This document shows positions 18,694 to 28,355 of a stretch of DNA of 64,000 nt, in pieces. Origin of the DNA: Collimonas sp. OK242 (GTDB lineage: Bacteria; Pseudomonadota; Gammaproteobacteria; Burkholderiales; Burkholderiaceae_D). Each line of letters begins with the position of its first letter. Positions within the stretch are counted from its first letter, which is position 1. The notes below the pieces were generated by a model. That model searched no databases and was not told the origin of the DNA. It was given only the letters and a program-made list of their open reading frames with translations. The translations under genes and the position numbers were made by a program. The stretch spans positions 186,001 through 250,000 of the forward strand of contig NZ_FNOR01000006.1 in assembly GCF_900107095.1 (NCBI RefSeq), written 5' to 3'.

Positions 18694-20166
18694 ATGCCTG
18701 TTTTCAAGCGACAGCAACTTTATATCGGCGGCCGCCGGGTCGATGCCAGCGGCAGCGATACTTTTCAAACCGTCAATCCTGCCAATGGCGAAGTGCTGGC
18801 CGAAGTCCAGCGCGCCACCAAGGCCGATGTGGATCTTGCGGTCGCCAGTGCACAGCAAGGCCAGCGTGAATGGGCGGCCCAAAGCGCCATGCAGCGCTCG
18901 CGCGTGTTGCGCCGCGCGGTAGCGATCCTGCGTGAGCGCAATGACGAACTGGCCGAGCTGGAAACCTTGGACACCGGCAAGGCTTTGTCAGAAACCCGCG
19001 CCGTCGATATTGTCACCGGCGCCGACGTCCTGGAGTATTACGCCGGCCTGGTGCCGTCGCTCGAGGGTACGCAAATCCCCTTGCGCGAAAGTTCTTTCGT
19101 CTATACCCGCCGCGAGCCGCTGGGCGTGGTGGCCGGCATCGGCGCCTGGAATTATCCGATCCAGATCGCCTTGTGGAAATCCGCGCCGGCGCTGGCTGCA
19201 GGCAATGCGATGATTTTCAAGCCTAGCGAAATGACGCCGTTGAGCGCGCTCAGGCTGGCCGAAATCTATACCGAGGCTGGCTTGCCGGATGGCGTATTCA
19301 ATGTGCTGACCGGCAGTGGCCGCGAAGTCGGCACCTGGCTCACCGAACATGCCGGCATAGCAAAAATATCGTTTACCGGCGGCACCGCCACCGGCAAGAA
19401 AGTGATGGCCAGCGCATCCAGTTCGACTCTCAAGGAAGTGACCATGGAACTGGGCGGGAAGTCGCCGTTGATTGTGTTTGCCGACGCCGATCTGGAGCGC
19501 GCCGCCGATGTCGCCGTGATGGCCAATTTCTACAGCTCGGGCCAGGTCTGTACCAACGGCACCCGGGTGTTTGTACATAGTTCGATCAAGGCAGCGTTCG
19601 AAGCCAAGGTGCTGGAACGGGTAGCGCGGATCCGCCTCGGCAATCCGCTCGACGTGCACACAAATTTTGGCCCGCTGGTCAGTTTTTCGCATATGGATAA
19701 CGTGCTGTCGTATATCGAATCCGGCCGTGCCGAAGGTGCGCGCCTGCTGATTGGCGGCCAACGCGAAGTAGGCGGCGCGTATGCCAACGGTGCGTATGTG
19801 CAGCCAACCGTGTTCACCGACTGCCGTGACGATATGAAGATCGTCCGCGAAGAGATTTTCGGCCCGGTGATGAGCATTCTCTCCTTTGACGAAGAGGATG
19901 AAGTGATACGCCGCGCGAACGACAGCGAGTATGGTTTGGCTGCCGGCCTGATGACAGAGAACCTGAGCCGTGCGCACCGCGTCATCCATCAACTGGAAGC
20001 GGGCATCTGCTGGATTAATACCTGGGGCGAATCGGCCGCGGAAATGCCGGTCGGCGGTTACAAGCAATCCGGCGTCGGCCGTGAAAACGGCTTGACCACG
20101 CTGGAACACTACACCCGCATCAAATCGATTCAGGTGGAGCTGGGCGCTTATACCTCGGTGTTCTGA
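18694..20166 (+). CDS. betB: betaine-aldehyde dehydrogenase BetB
   Basis: NAD(P)-dependent oxidation of betaine aldehyde to glycine betaine, the second step of osmoprotectant synthesis from choline. The 490-residue aldehyde-dehydrogenase fold has the Asn-containing [10 protein letters not shown], the catalytic Glu region [12 protein letters not shown], the nucleophile Cys in [13 protein letters not shown] and the C-terminal [13 protein letters not shown] typical of BetB. The start at ATG 18694 follows GAGGAG; upstream in-frame codons to 18652 lack support. Confidence 0.95.
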   Translation: MPVFKRQQLYIGGRRVDASGSDTFQTVNPANGEVLAEVQRATKADVDLAVASAQQGQREWAAQSAMQRSRVLRRAVAILRERNDELAELETLDTGKALSETRAVDIVTGADVLEYYAGLVPSLEGTQIPLRESSFVYTRREPLGVVAGIGAWNYPIQIALWKSAPALAAGNAMIFKPSEMTPLSALRLAEIYTEAGLPDGVFNVLTGSGREVGTWLTEHAGIAKISFTGGTATGKKVMASASSSTLKEVTMELGGKSPLIVFADADLERAADVAVMANFYSSGQVCTNGTRVFVHSSIKAAFEAKVLERVARIRLGNPLDVHTNFGPLVSFSHMDNVLSYIESGRAEGARLLIGGQREVGGAYANGAYVQPTVFTDCRDDMKIVREEIFGPVMSILSFDEEDEVIRRANDSEYGLAAGLMTENLSRAHRVIHQLEAGICWINTWGESAAEMPVGGYKQSGVGRENGLTTLEHYTRIKSIQVELGAYTSVF

Positions 20167-20240
20167 ACGCGGTTTTTTAGCGCTACCACCTGCGTCTCAC
20201 AGCGATGCCGCCTGGCCGGCATCGGCAAGGAAGGATCGTC

Positions 20241-21911
20241 ATGCAGCAAGCAAAAGAATACGACTACATCATCATTGGCGCCGGTTCGGCCGGCAATGTC
20301 CTGGCGACGCGATTGACTGAAGATGCCGGCACCAGCGTGCTGTTGCTGGAGGCGGGCGGGCCGGACTATCGCCTGGATTTCCGTACCCAGATGCCGGCGG
20401 CGCTGGCGTTTCCATTACAAGGGCGGCGCTATAACTGGGCCTATGAAACCGATCCGGAGCCGCACATGAACGGCCGCCGCATGGAGTGTGGCCGCGGCAA
20501 GGGTTTGGGCGGTTCGTCGCTGATCAACGGCATGTGCTACATCCGCGGCAATGCGCTGGATTACGACGGCTGGGCGCAACGGGAAGGGCTGGAAAACTGG
20601 TCTTACCTGGATTGCCTGCCATACTTCAAGAAAGCCGAAACCCGCGACATCGGCGGCAATGATTATCACGGCGGCGACGGTCCGGTCAGCGTCACCACGC
20701 CGAAGAGCGGCAACAACGAGCTCTACCATGCGATGGTGGAGGCCGGAGTGCAAGCAGGTTATCCGCGCACCGACGACCTCAACGGTTATCAGCAAGAAGG
20801 TTTTGGCCCGATGGACCGCACCACGACGCCGCAAGGCCGGCGCGCCAGTACGGCGCGCGGGTATCTGGACCAGGCGCGGGCGCGGCCTAACCTGACCATC
20901 GTCACGCATGCCTTGACGGACCGTATACTTTTTTCCGGCAAGCGCGCTGTTGGTGTCGCCTATTTGCACAATGACCGGCCGCAATCGGCGCAAGCCAGGC
21001 GCGAAGTGCTGCTCTGCTCAGGTGCGATCGCCTCGCCGCAAATCCTGCAGCGCTCCGGCGTCGGTCCGGCTGCACTGCTGCGTGAACACGATATTCCGGT
21101 GGTGCTGGATCTGCCTGGCGTCGGCGCCAATTTGCAGGATCATCTGGAGATCTACCAGCAATACGAATGCAAGCAGCCGGTTTCGCTGGCGCCGGCATTG
21201 AAGCCATGGAATCAGCCGCAAATCGGCGCTGAATGGTTGTTGATGGGGAGCGGCATCGGCGCCAGCAATCAGTTTGAAGCCGGCGGTTTCATCCGTAGCG
21301 ATGACAGCTTTGAATGGCCGAATATCCAGTATCACTTCTTGCCGGTAGCGATCAATTACAACGGCAGCAATCCGATCAAGGTGCATAGCTTCCAGGCGCA
21401 TATGGGATCGATGCGTTCACCGAGCCGCGGCCGTATCCATTTGCGCTCGAAAGATCCGCGCCAGCATCCGAGCATCTTGTTCAACTACATGTCGACCGAG
21501 CAGGATTGGCAGGAATTCCGCAACGGTATCCGGATTACGCGCGACATCGTCGCGCAGCAGGTGCTGTCGGCCTACGCCGGGCGCGAGATTTCACCTGGCG
21601 TTCAGGTGCAGACGGATGCCGAGCTGGATGCCTTCGTGCGCCAGCACGCCGAGACCGCCTTCCATCCATCCTGTTCCAACGCCATGGGATACGATGCGAT
21701 GGCGGTGGTGGACAATGAGGGGCGAGTGCATGGTTTGCAAGGCCTGCGTGTAGTCGACGCTTCGATCATGCCGCTGATCACCACCGGCAACCTGAATGCG
21801 CCGACCATCATGATCGCCGAAAAAATCGCCGATTGCATCCGCGGACGGCAACCGTTGCCACGCGTGGAAGTGCCGTATTACGTCGCTGGCGGCAAGCCGG
21901 CGCGGCAATAA
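20241..21911 (+). CDS. betA: choline dehydrogenase BetA
   Basis: Membrane-associated FAD enzyme oxidising choline to betaine aldehyde (and partly on to betaine). A GMC oxidoreductase of 556 residues: FAD-binding [19 protein letters not shown] signature [18 protein letters not shown], and the active-site His in HPSCSNAMG near the C-terminus. ATG 20241 has AAGGAAGG upstream. Completes the betIBA operon; no BetT or ABC choline transporter is next to it. Confidence 0.95.
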   Translation: MQQAKEYDYIIIGAGSAGNVLATRLTEDAGTSVLLLEAGGPDYRLDFRTQMPAALAFPLQGRRYNWAYETDPEPHMNGRRMECGRGKGLGGSSLINGMCYIRGNALDYDGWAQREGLENWSYLDCLPYFKKAETRDIGGNDYHGGDGPVSVTTPKSGNNELYHAMVEAGVQAGYPRTDDLNGYQQEGFGPMDRTTTPQGRRASTARGYLDQARARPNLTIVTHALTDRILFSGKRAVGVAYLHNDRPQSAQARREVLLCSGAIASPQILQRSGVGPAALLREHDIPVVLDLPGVGANLQDHLEIYQQYECKQPVSLAPALKPWNQPQIGAEWLLMGSGIGASNQFEAGGFIRSDDSFEWPNIQYHFLPVAINYNGSNPIKVHSFQAHMGSMRSPSRGRIHLRSKDPRQHPSILFNYMSTEQDWQEFRNGIRITRDIVAQQVLSAYAGREISPGVQVQTDAELDAFVRQHAETAFHPSCSNAMGYDAMAVVDNEGRVHGLQGLRVVDASIMPLITTGNLNAPTIMIAEKIADCIRGRQPLPRVEVPYYVAGGKPARQ

Positions 21912-21965
21912 GCGTACCGGCTCAGAGGCTTTCGTCTGTGTGCGTGGCGCTGGTCGAGCTAGTAC

Positions 21966-23225
21966 TCAACGTTTCTGCAGTACGCCAATCACCAGCATGG
22001 TAATTGCGTAAGCGATGCCAAGCAGGCAGACCGCAGTCCAGCCGCCCTTGACCCAGGCCAGCGCGGCGCTGGCCGCACCGAGCGCGCCGCCGACAAAAAA
22101 AATGCCGACGAATAAACCGTTCAAACGCCCGCGCGCTTCCGGCTGCAACAGGTTGATGGCGCGCCGGCCCAAAGTCTGATCGGTGGTGACGCCGGCATCC
22201 AGGCCGATCGCGGCGAGCACCAGCAGGCCGACCGCCAGCAGCGGATGGGCGGCAATCGTAAACCCGCCCCAGCCGGCGCCGGCAATCCCGGACAGCAGCA
22301 ATGCCGCGATCATCAGCAGATGTGCGGCCAGGCTGGCGGGCCGGGTCCAGCCATGGTCGCCGACACGGCCGGCGAGCGGCGCCGCAACGGCTCCGGCGGC
22401 GCCCGCCAGCGCAAACAGGGCGATCTGGCGCTGGTTCAGATTGAAAGGCGGCTGTGTCAAAAGCAGCGCAACCGCGGTCCAGAACAGGCTGAAGGTAGCC
22501 ATCGCCAATGCGGCGGTCAGTGCGCGCCGGCGCAGGACCGGCTGGCTCAGCAGCAAATTCCACAGGGATCTGATCAAGGCCAGGTAAGACAGGCCGGCAA
22601 CCGGTTGCCGGGTTGGCAGCGTGCGGCTCAAAGTGGCCGCCACCACTGCTACCGACGCGGTCAGCACCAGATACAGCAAACGCCAGCCGCCGAGAGCGAC
22701 CAGCAAGCTGGCCAGCGGGCGCGATAGCAGAATGCCCAGCATCAGGCCGCTCATCACATTGCCGACCACTCTGCCGCGATGCGCTTCGCAAGCCAGCAGG
22801 GCGGCCAGCGGCACCATGATCTGGATCGCGCTGGAGGCGCTGCCCGCCAGGAAGATCGCCAGCAGGAATAGCCAGCCGGAAGTCGACACGGTCGCAGCCG
22901 CCAAGGCCAGCGCGCAGCAAGCCAGCAGGCGCACGATAAGCTGGCGGTTTTCCAGCAGGTCGGCCAGCGGCACCAGCAGGATCAGGCCGGCGGCATAACC
23001 CAGTTGCGGCAGCATGGCGATCATACCGCTCACACGGTAATCCAGGCCGAGCGCAGCCGCGATCGGGGCGATCAGAGTCTGGGTTGCAAATAGATTAATG
23101 ACCGTGATGCCGACTGCGGCAGCAAACAATATTTGCAACGCGGCCGGGATGCCGTCATTTGCAGCATGCGCGGTGATTGCCTGCGCGGCAGGGTAGGCGG
23201 CATTGGGGGGTAAGGGTGCGTTCAT
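21966..23225 (-). CDS. MFS transporter (DHA1-like efflux family)
   Basis: A 419-residue major-facilitator protein with about 12 hydrophobic helices. The loop 2-3 motif region reads PLADLLENRQLI, and helix 4-5 has GNVMSGLMLGILLSRPLAS. It resembles drug-efflux-type permeases of the AraJ/YdhP kind. It is divergent from the LysR gene at 23366 with 140 bp between starts, so that regulator probably controls it. The substrate is unknown. Confidence 0.87.
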   Translation of the reverse strand: MNAPLPPNAAYPAAQAITAHAANDGIPAALQILFAAAVGITVINLFATQTLIAPIAAALGLDYRVSGMIAMLPQLGYAAGLILLVPLADLLENRQLIVRLLACCALALAAATVSTSGWLFLLAIFLAGSASSAIQIMVPLAALLACEAHRGRVVGNVMSGLMLGILLSRPLASLLVALGGWRLLYLVLTASVAVVAATLSRTLPTRQPVAGLSYLALIRSLWNLLLSQPVLRRRALTAALAMATFSLFWTAVALLLTQPPFNLNQRQIALFALAGAAGAVAAPLAGRVGDHGWTRPASLAAHLLMIAALLLSGIAGAGWGGFTIAAHPLLAVGLLVLAAIGLDAGVTTDQTLGRRAINLLQPEARGRLNGLFVGIFFVGGALGAASAALAWVKGGWTAVCLLGIAYAITMLVIGVLQKR

Positions 23226-23365
23226 GACTATTCTTCGCGTGACACGGCTTGCAGCGGGAGCGGCGTAGTCCTATCCCTGGCAAACGGTTTTCAATGCGGT
23301 GATTGTGCATCGACGATCTTTATGCTACAAGTGAATTATTATCATAACTATTATGCGAGTTTGTT

Positions 23366-24277
23366 GTGAATACTCATGATATCGAAGCTTTCGTGGCCGT
23401 GGTCGAGACCGGTTCGATTGTTGCAGCGGCAACCCGTCTGCATCTGACTCAGCCGGGCATCAGCCGGCGTGTCCAAAGCCTGGAAGACAGGTTGGGAGTG
23501 GCCCTGCTGGAACGCCAGTCGAAACCGCTGAAACCTACCGCTGCCGGCCGCGAGGTTTATCAACGTGGCCGCCGTGTGCTGGGATCGGTTGCGGATTTGC
23601 TGGCCGGCGTAGAACCCGGTTCGGAGGCGAGCGGTGAATTTCGTCTGGGGGTGGCGCCGTTTCTGGCGGAATTGGCCCTGACTCACCCCATTGATCGCTT
23701 ACGCACCGAGTTCGTCAAGCTGACCTTGCGCATCACAACCGGCTGGTCGCCGACCCTGCTGACTCTGTTGGAAAGCAACGCGATCGATGCCGCTGCGGTG
23801 GTTTTGCCGGACGACGTGATGCCGCCCAATACGCTGACGACACATTTGCTTAGCCACCAGCTGCCGGTGATCGTGGCGCAGCGTGAAGCGGGTTTGAGCG
23901 AGGGCCGCTTGTCGCTGCAGGAACTGGCATCGCAAGCCTGGATCTTGAACCAGGATGGTTGCGGCATCCGCCGCTCGATCCGGCATACGCTGGACGCAGC
24001 GCGTTTGCCGGTCGATGTTGCGGTCGAAACTTTCGGCACCGAACTGCAATTGTCGCTGGTGGCGCGCGGCATCGGCATCGGCATGGTCATGCCTGGCGCC
24101 TTGGCGCGCAGTGCATTTCGCGCTCAGTTGCGGGTGTTGCAGGTTCCGGAATTCAAGGCCGGCGTGAATACCTGGCTGGTGCATGCCCGCGCGCCGGGAC
24201 GACTGGCGGCGCCGATCGAGCGTTTGCGCCGGGATATGAGCGAGATGCTGGATGCGGAGGAACGCCTGTTGATTTGA
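23366..24277 (+). CDS. LysR-family transcriptional regulator
   Basis: A 303-residue LysR protein. The N-terminal helix-turn-helix includes FVAVVETGSIVAAATRLHLT and GISRRVQSLEDRLGVALLERQ, cut here; the effector domain runs from about residue 88. The only in-frame start is GTG 23366. Divergent from the MFS transporter. The intergenic AT-rich stretch near 23325-23360 (ATTATTATCATAACTATTAT) could hold the LysR site. Confidence 0.88.
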   Translation: MNTHDIEAFVAVVETGSIVAAATRLHLTQPGISRRVQSLEDRLGVALLERQSKPLKPTAAGREVYQRGRRVLGSVADLLAGVEPGSEASGEFRLGVAPFLAELALTHPIDRLRTEFVKLTLRITTGWSPTLLTLLESNAIDAAAVVLPDDVMPPNTLTTHLLSHQLPVIVAQREAGLSEGRLSLQELASQAWILNQDGCGIRRSIRHTLDAARLPVDVAVETFGTELQLSLVARGIGIGMVMPGALARSAFRAQLRVLQVPEFKAGVNTWLVHARAPGRLAAPIERLRRDMSEMLDAEERLLI

Positions 24278-24394
24278 GCCGGCGGGTGCGATACAGCGCC
24301 GGCATAAAAACGCGACCATCAGTTATATAGGGTGAAAACACTACGATCACGATCACGATGATGAAGACGATGAATGATTTTTGCGGCGCTTGCG

Positions 24395-24859
24395 CTACCT
24401 TATCCAGCGCTTCGATAGAAAATGGTCGAAAGACCAATTCCCGGCGCCACGGCATAGCAGCACCAGCAGCATCGCAGCCCATTGGATATGCGTGGGCCAC
24501 GCTAGCGGATAAACAAATATCTCAATGACCATCGTCATACCCAGCAGTATCAGAGCCACGGGCCTGGTCGCCAGTCCCAGCACCAGCAGCACCGGCGCAG
24601 TCAACTCGACCGACACCGCCATGTAGGCCGCAATTTCCGGTGGCAGGAGCGGCAATTTATATTCTTCCCGGAATAGTTCGAGAGCAGTGTCCCAATTCGC
24701 CAGTTTGGTCATCGCTGAGTTCCAGAATATCGTCGCAACCGCGATCCGCAACGGAATGGCGAGGAAGGTATAAGGTACACGCTCGAACCACTGCATAAGA
24801 CGTATCAAGCGGTTTTCATTGCGGCGCTGCGGCGTAGCCGATTGCGATAAGGGCGTCAT
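24395..24859 (-). CDS. DoxX-family membrane protein of the bufferin operon (BufD-like)
   Basis: A 154-residue inner-membrane protein with four helices. DoxX marks are PLRIAVATIFWNSAMTKLANW, cut here, LPPEIAAYMAVSVELTAPVLLVLG and THIQWAAMLLVLL. The open frame extends to 25225, but AGGAG lies 8-10 nt before ATG 24859. DoxX genes regularly close operons of the DUF2282-DUF692-DUF2063 type; the role is thought to be membrane-associated support of metal handling or redox, without a proven reaction. Last gene of the operon, 29 bp after bufC. Confidence 0.85.
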   Translation of the reverse strand: MTPLSQSATPQRRNENRLIRLMQWFERVPYTFLAIPLRIAVATIFWNSAMTKLANWDTALELFREEYKLPLLPPEIAAYMAVSVELTAPVLLVLGLATRPVALILLGMTMVIEIFVYPLAWPTHIQWAAMLLVLLCRGAGNWSFDHFLSKRWIR

Positions 24860-24888
24860 GACCGAATTCTCCTGAATGTTAACAGGCC

Positions 24889-25665
24889 CTAGAACGTCGT
24901 GTCTGCCGGACCGACGTCCACAAAGCATCCGCGTACCAGATGCGAGGCCAGCACGGTTTGCGCATCGGTACAGGGCGCCTCCCTCAGCGCAGCATGCAAT
25001 GGCCGCCCGGAAAACAGCGCCGCCGTAAAGCGCCATTGGCATTGGCTCAGGCGCGCCACTTCGACACCGCATTCCGTTCGGTGCAGGAGCAACCAGGCCG
25101 GACCATCTGCTAGATCGATCGCCGCCATGGCATGATCGTCGCGCTCCAGTACTGCATGCCAGATGGCGTCCGCCGGAAAATCGCAGCGCAGCAGTTTTGC
25201 CGCAGGGTGAGGTGCAAACCGCCAATGCGCCAGCTCAGCTTTATCTAATTGCGCAAGCCGAGCTATCTTGAGCGGCTGGGCGTCCGCTGCATGCAAAACG
25301 ATATTCACTTGCCATTCAAGGCGGGCTACATCGGCGAGATAGGGCAACGATGCGGCCTGCGGAAGCTGCGCCAGGAATTCAGGAAAATCTGCACCATATT
25401 CATCCAGCAATGCACTGTGTGGCGGGCCTTCGGCGGCGAACAGGCGCGCCACACCTTCGAAGAATTCCGCACCCACCAGATAGCGGACGGCCGGGAAAGA
25501 CAGGGTCAGTGCCGTTGTAAGCACACTGGTGCAGGTATTGCGGTAAATGTCGAGCCGCGCGCTACCGCCCAAACCGTCGGCGATCACATAGGCAGACAGG
25601 TCGCCATCCATATGATGCCGCATGCTTTGCTCAATCGTGCGTTGCAGTTCAAGCAGCGTTGGCAT
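24889..25665 (-). CDS. bufC: DUF2063 protein, partner of the MNIO enzyme (BufC-like)
   Basis: A 258-residue protein. The N-terminal DUF2063 region has ARLDIYRNTCTSVLTTAL, LSFPAVRYLVGAEFF and PYLADVARLEW. In bufferin and related systems this protein is required, with the DUF692 oxygenase, for modifying the precursor peptide, probably by recruiting it. Its 5' end overlaps the bufB 3' end by 17 bp, indicating tight coupling. Older annotations call such proteins DNA-binding, which the context does not support. Confidence 0.85.
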   Translation of the reverse strand: MPTLLELQRTIEQSMRHHMDGDLSAYVIADGLGGSARLDIYRNTCTSVLTTALTLSFPAVRYLVGAEFFEGVARLFAAEGPPHSALLDEYGADFPEFLAQLPQAASLPYLADVARLEWQVNIVLHAADAQPLKIARLAQLDKAELAHWRFAPHPAAKLLRCDFPADAIWHAVLERDDHAMAAIDLADGPAWLLLHRTECGVEVARLSQCQWRFTAALFSGRPLHAALREAPCTDAQTVLASHLVRGCFVDVGPADTTF

Positions 25666-26539
25666 GGATGGGCTCCTGTCGCTGTTGCTCGAGAGCCGCT
25701 TCGGCGGTCGCGGCTTCCTCCATCAATATTTCAAGCGCCGGCACTTCAGTATCCCATTCAATCAAGGTGGGAACCGGCCCGAAACGTTCAAGCGCTTCCT
25801 GATAGAGCGCCCAGACTGCGGGAGCTACGCGCGAGCCGTGGTCATCGATGCGTAGCGTTTGTCCGTTCTCTAGCTGCCGGATGCTATGGCCGGCCAGATG
25901 GATTTCGCCGATCGCTGCTGGCGGCAGAGCGCGCAGATAGGTAATAGGATCCCAGCCGTGATTGCTGGCGCTGACGTAGATGTTGTTGACGTCACATAAG
26001 ATTCCGCAGCCGGTACGCTGGACGACTTGCGCGAGGAATTCCCATTCCGGGATAGTCGAGTGGCGGAAACGCAGATAGGTCGAAGGATTTTCGACCAGGA
26101 TGCGTCGCTTGAGGTGAGCCTGCACCTGATCGACATGCCGGCAAACAACTTGCAATGCTTCTTCGGTCATCGGCAGCGGCAGCAGATCGGCCAGATACCT
26201 GCCGCCGACGGCGCTCCAGGACAGATGCTCCGAAACCAGGCCAGGTTCTATCCGTTCGGCCACACCCCGCACGCGAGCCAGGTGTGCGCCGTCAAGGCCG
26301 TCGGCACTGCCAAGGGACAAACCGACGCCATGCAGCGAAATCGGGTAGTCGCGACGAATTTTATCCAGGTACTGTGGCGCGCTGCCGCCGCCCATGTAAT
26401 TTTCGGTGTGCACCTCGAACCAGGCGACATCGGGCGTCGCATCAACAACGGCTTGATGATGACGGTAGCGCAGCCCGACACCCGCTTGCGCGGGGATCGG
26501 GCCGGGCGCATCTTGCGGCCTGACAACAGAAGTATGCAT
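25649..26539 (-). CDS. bufB: DUF692 multinuclear iron-dependent oxidase (MNIO), BufB-like
   Basis: A 296-residue TIM-barrel enzyme of the MNIO family (DUF692), which uses two or three iron ions to modify cysteines in RiPP precursors. Metal-ligand motifs are all visible: FEVHTENYMG, SLHGVGLSLGS, SEHLSWS, VENPSTYL, DVNNIYVSASNHGWD, EIHLAGH and LIEWD. The frame extends to 26656, but ATG 26539 follows the bufA stop by 14 bp and gives the usual family start. The likely substrate is the Cys-containing BufA encoded directly upstream. Confidence 0.9.
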   Translation of the reverse strand: MHTSVVRPQDAPGPIPAQAGVGLRYRHHQAVVDATPDVAWFEVHTENYMGGGSAPQYLDKIRRDYPISLHGVGLSLGSADGLDGAHLARVRGVAERIEPGLVSEHLSWSAVGGRYLADLLPLPMTEEALQVVCRHVDQVQAHLKRRILVENPSTYLRFRHSTIPEWEFLAQVVQRTGCGILCDVNNIYVSASNHGWDPITYLRALPPAAIGEIHLAGHSIRQLENGQTLRIDDHGSRVAPAVWALYQEALERFGPVPTLIEWDTEVPALEILMEEAATAEAALEQQRQEPIHANAA

Positions 26540-26553
26540 ATGCCGGTGCCGCT

Positions 26554-26871
26554 TCAGCTTGCCTGCAACTTGCCGCCCTGAATCTTCGAGCAGTCGCCGG
26601 CCGGCAGCAACACGAAGGACTTCGGATCGCGTGCTTGAGTGGCTTGACCCGCACAAGAATGCGCACCTTCAGCGCAGTCGTTCTTCGAGACCGCATTAAT
26701 GCCGTAACATTTCTCCAGCTTGTTTTTTGCCATTCTCGCCATATTGTCCTTGACGGGCTGTGGCATGGCGCTCATGTCCTTCATGTTCTGGGCCTGTACC
26801 GGCGCTGACATGGCGAGTGCGAGACCGATTGCGGCGGACAGTGTTGACGCTGCCCATGCTTGTTTGCTCAT
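26554..26871 (-). CDS. bufA1: DUF2282 bufferin-type precursor peptide (BufA1-like)
   Basis: A 105-residue exported protein. A signal peptide (residues 1-27, cleavage after VQA) precedes a mature part with four cysteines at 55, 66, 73 and 94 (KCYGINAVSKNDC, HSCAGQA, GDCSK). This is the DUF2282 layout. Family members are metal-binding RiPPs whose Cys residues are modified by the neighbouring MNIO and which buffer excess copper in the periplasm. TTGAGGAGAATG-type ribosome-binding sequence precedes the start. First gene of bufABCD; a sigma-F-like promoter lies 51 bp upstream. Confidence 0.9.
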   Translation of the reverse strand: MSKQAWAASTLSAAIGLALAMSAPVQAQNMKDMSAMPQPVKDNMARMAKNKLEKCYGINAVSKNDCAEGAHSCAGQATQARDPKSFVLLPAGDCSKIQGGKLQAS

Positions 26872-26921
26872 TTTTCATTCTCCTCAAGTTGAGGTCGCAG
26901 GGTCGCGGCCTTGCTGATAAA

Positions 26922-26947
26922 TTCGCCTGGAGTCCGCCAAAGGTTAC
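26922..26947 (-). promoter_or_regulatory. sigma-F-type promoter of the bufferin operon
   Basis: On the minus strand GTAACC (26947-26942) and CGAA (26925-26922) are separated by exactly 16 nt. This matches the GTAACC-N16-CGAA type of promoter described for the ECF sigma factor SigF of Caulobacter, which drives a bufferin operon there. The cognate sigma gene is divergent at 27006. No such element is seen on the plus strand for sigF itself. Confidence 0.75.
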
Positions 26948-27005
26948 GCCGCATAAAAAATTTATTTTTCGAGACAGAATCCTCCCTGGAGCGCAAAATT
27001 TGCCT

Positions 27006-27665
27006 ATGTCATCCAAAACACGTCGCCCCAGCCCATCGCTGAATCTCGTACAGAGTCCTCAGGATTCGGGCGCGCCGGGCAATTCTGCCGCAGCATCGGA
27101 TACCCGCTCCGACGGCACACCGGATTGGTCCATCTATATGGCTCGGGCGCAAGACGGCGACGGCGAGGCTTACCGACGCCTGCTCGAAGAGATTGTTCCT
27201 TATCTTCGGGCGCTTGCCATCCGCCGCATCGGCAATCGCAGCGATGCCGAGGATACTGTGCAAGATATTCTGCTGACGATACACACAGTGCGGCACACGT
27301 ACGACCCGACTCGTCCGTTCGGCCCGTGGCTGGTTGCCATCGCCAGCCGGCGCATCATTGACGGCCTACGGCGACAGGGGCGCCATAACGCACACGAAGC
27401 ACCGCTCGATCAAGAATATGAAACCTTGTCGACCCATGAGGCGAATCTCCAAGAAGAGGCAACAGATGCCGGCATGCTGCGTGCGGCCGTTGCGCGCCTG
27501 CCGGTCGGACAACGAAATGCGATACAAATGCTGAAACTGGAAGAAATGTCATTGAAGGAAGCTGCCGCGTCTAGCGGCATGTCGGTCGCTGCGCTGAAAA
27601 CTGCGACTCATCGCGCCTTGAAGAGCCTGCGCAAGATGATTGACAAACGAGGTGGCAAACCATGA
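27006..27665 (+). CDS. sigF: ECF sigma factor (SigF-like)
   Basis: A 219-residue sigma-70-family ECF factor. Region 2 is at about residues 55-120 (AYRRLLEEIVPYLRALAIRR, then DAEDTVQDILLTIHTVRHTYD, cut here), and region 4 at about 155-215 (LPVGQRNAIQMLKLEEMSLKEAA). An unstructured N-terminal extension of about 40 residues is present. The next gene, a DUF1109 anti-sigma factor, overlaps it by 4 bp, the signature of the SigF/NrsF group. It should activate bufABCD in response to metal stress sensed by the membrane partner. The start at ATG 27006 lacks a clear ribosome-binding site. Confidence 0.88.
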   Translation: MSSKTRRPSPSLNLVQSPQDSGAPGNSAAASDTRSDGTPDWSIYMARAQDGDGEAYRRLLEEIVPYLRALAIRRIGNRSDAEDTVQDILLTIHTVRHTYDPTRPFGPWLVAIASRRIIDGLRRQGRHNAHEAPLDQEYETLSTHEANLQEEATDAGMLRAAVARLPVGQRNAIQMLKLEEMSLKEAAASSGMSVAALKTATHRALKSLRKMIDKRGGKP

Positions 27666-28318
27666 AATCGACCGCCAATCTGATTAACTCATTAGTCACA
27701 GATGTCAAGCCGGTGCGGCGCCTGCGATCGCCAATGGTGCGTGCGGCGTGCTGGTTATTGTTTGCCGCATTGATGCTGGTGCTGGTTGCTGTCGGACATG
27801 GTGTGCGGCCGGATCTGATGCTCAAGCTGCGTCAGCCTGTTTTTATCACCGGCGTCGCTGCAGCTCTTCTGACCGCTGTTCTTGCTGCGATGGCGTCGTT
27901 TATTGTCAGCATTCCCGGACTGTCACGGCGCTGGCTGTTATTACCGATGCCTGCTCTCGCGGTGTGGGTTTCGACGATTGGCTACGGATGCCTGACTAAC
28001 TGGGTCAGTATTGGCCCGGACGGCCTGTCTCTTGGAGAGACTGCGCGCTGCTTCGTGACGTTAGTGGTGACCAGTATCCCTTTGTCGCTGGCGATGCTCA
28101 TCATGCTGCGTTACGTAGCGCGTTTATCTCCAGCACCGGTAGTGATGACAGGCAGTCTCGCGGTCGCAGCGATGACGGCGGTCGCCTTGTCCCTGTTCCA
28201 TCCGCTCGATGCAACGATCATGATTCTGATGTCGAACTTCGGCGTGACGGCTCTGCTCTTGGCTCTCGGCAACAGATACGGACAACGGCTGTTTGCATGG
28301 GTAGCGTCACGCGGATGA
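27662..28318 (+). CDS. nrsF: DUF1109 (NrsF-like) membrane anti-sigma factor
   Basis: A 218-residue inner-membrane protein with six predicted helices starting at about residue 28, after a short cytoplasmic N-terminus. The C-terminal HPLDATIMILMSNFG segment is characteristic of DUF1109. NrsF proteins hold SigF inactive at the membrane until metal stress; in Caulobacter two conserved cysteines are needed. Here Cys112 (GYGCLTN) and Cys128 (ARCFVT) are candidates. ATGA overlap with sigF implies translational coupling. Confidence 0.87.
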   Translation: MKSTANLINSLVTDVKPVRRLRSPMVRAACWLLFAALMLVLVAVGHGVRPDLMLKLRQPVFITGVAAALLTAVLAAMASFIVSIPGLSRRWLLLPMPALAVWVSTIGYGCLTNWVSIGPDGLSLGETARCFVTLVVTSIPLSLAMLIMLRYVARLSPAPVVMTGSLAVAAMTAVALSLFHPLDATIMILMSNFGVTALLLALGNRYGQRLFAWVASRG

Positions 28319-28355
28319 GGCGGTTCGAGACTCCCGGAAAGACGTATGCCGGATA

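Noticed and set aside
24340-24376. GATCAC / GATGA micro-repeats between the LysR gene and the DoxX gene
   Set aside because: In one frame it would read His/Asp/Glu-rich, but a stop lies directly upstream and there is no start; probably chance low complexity.
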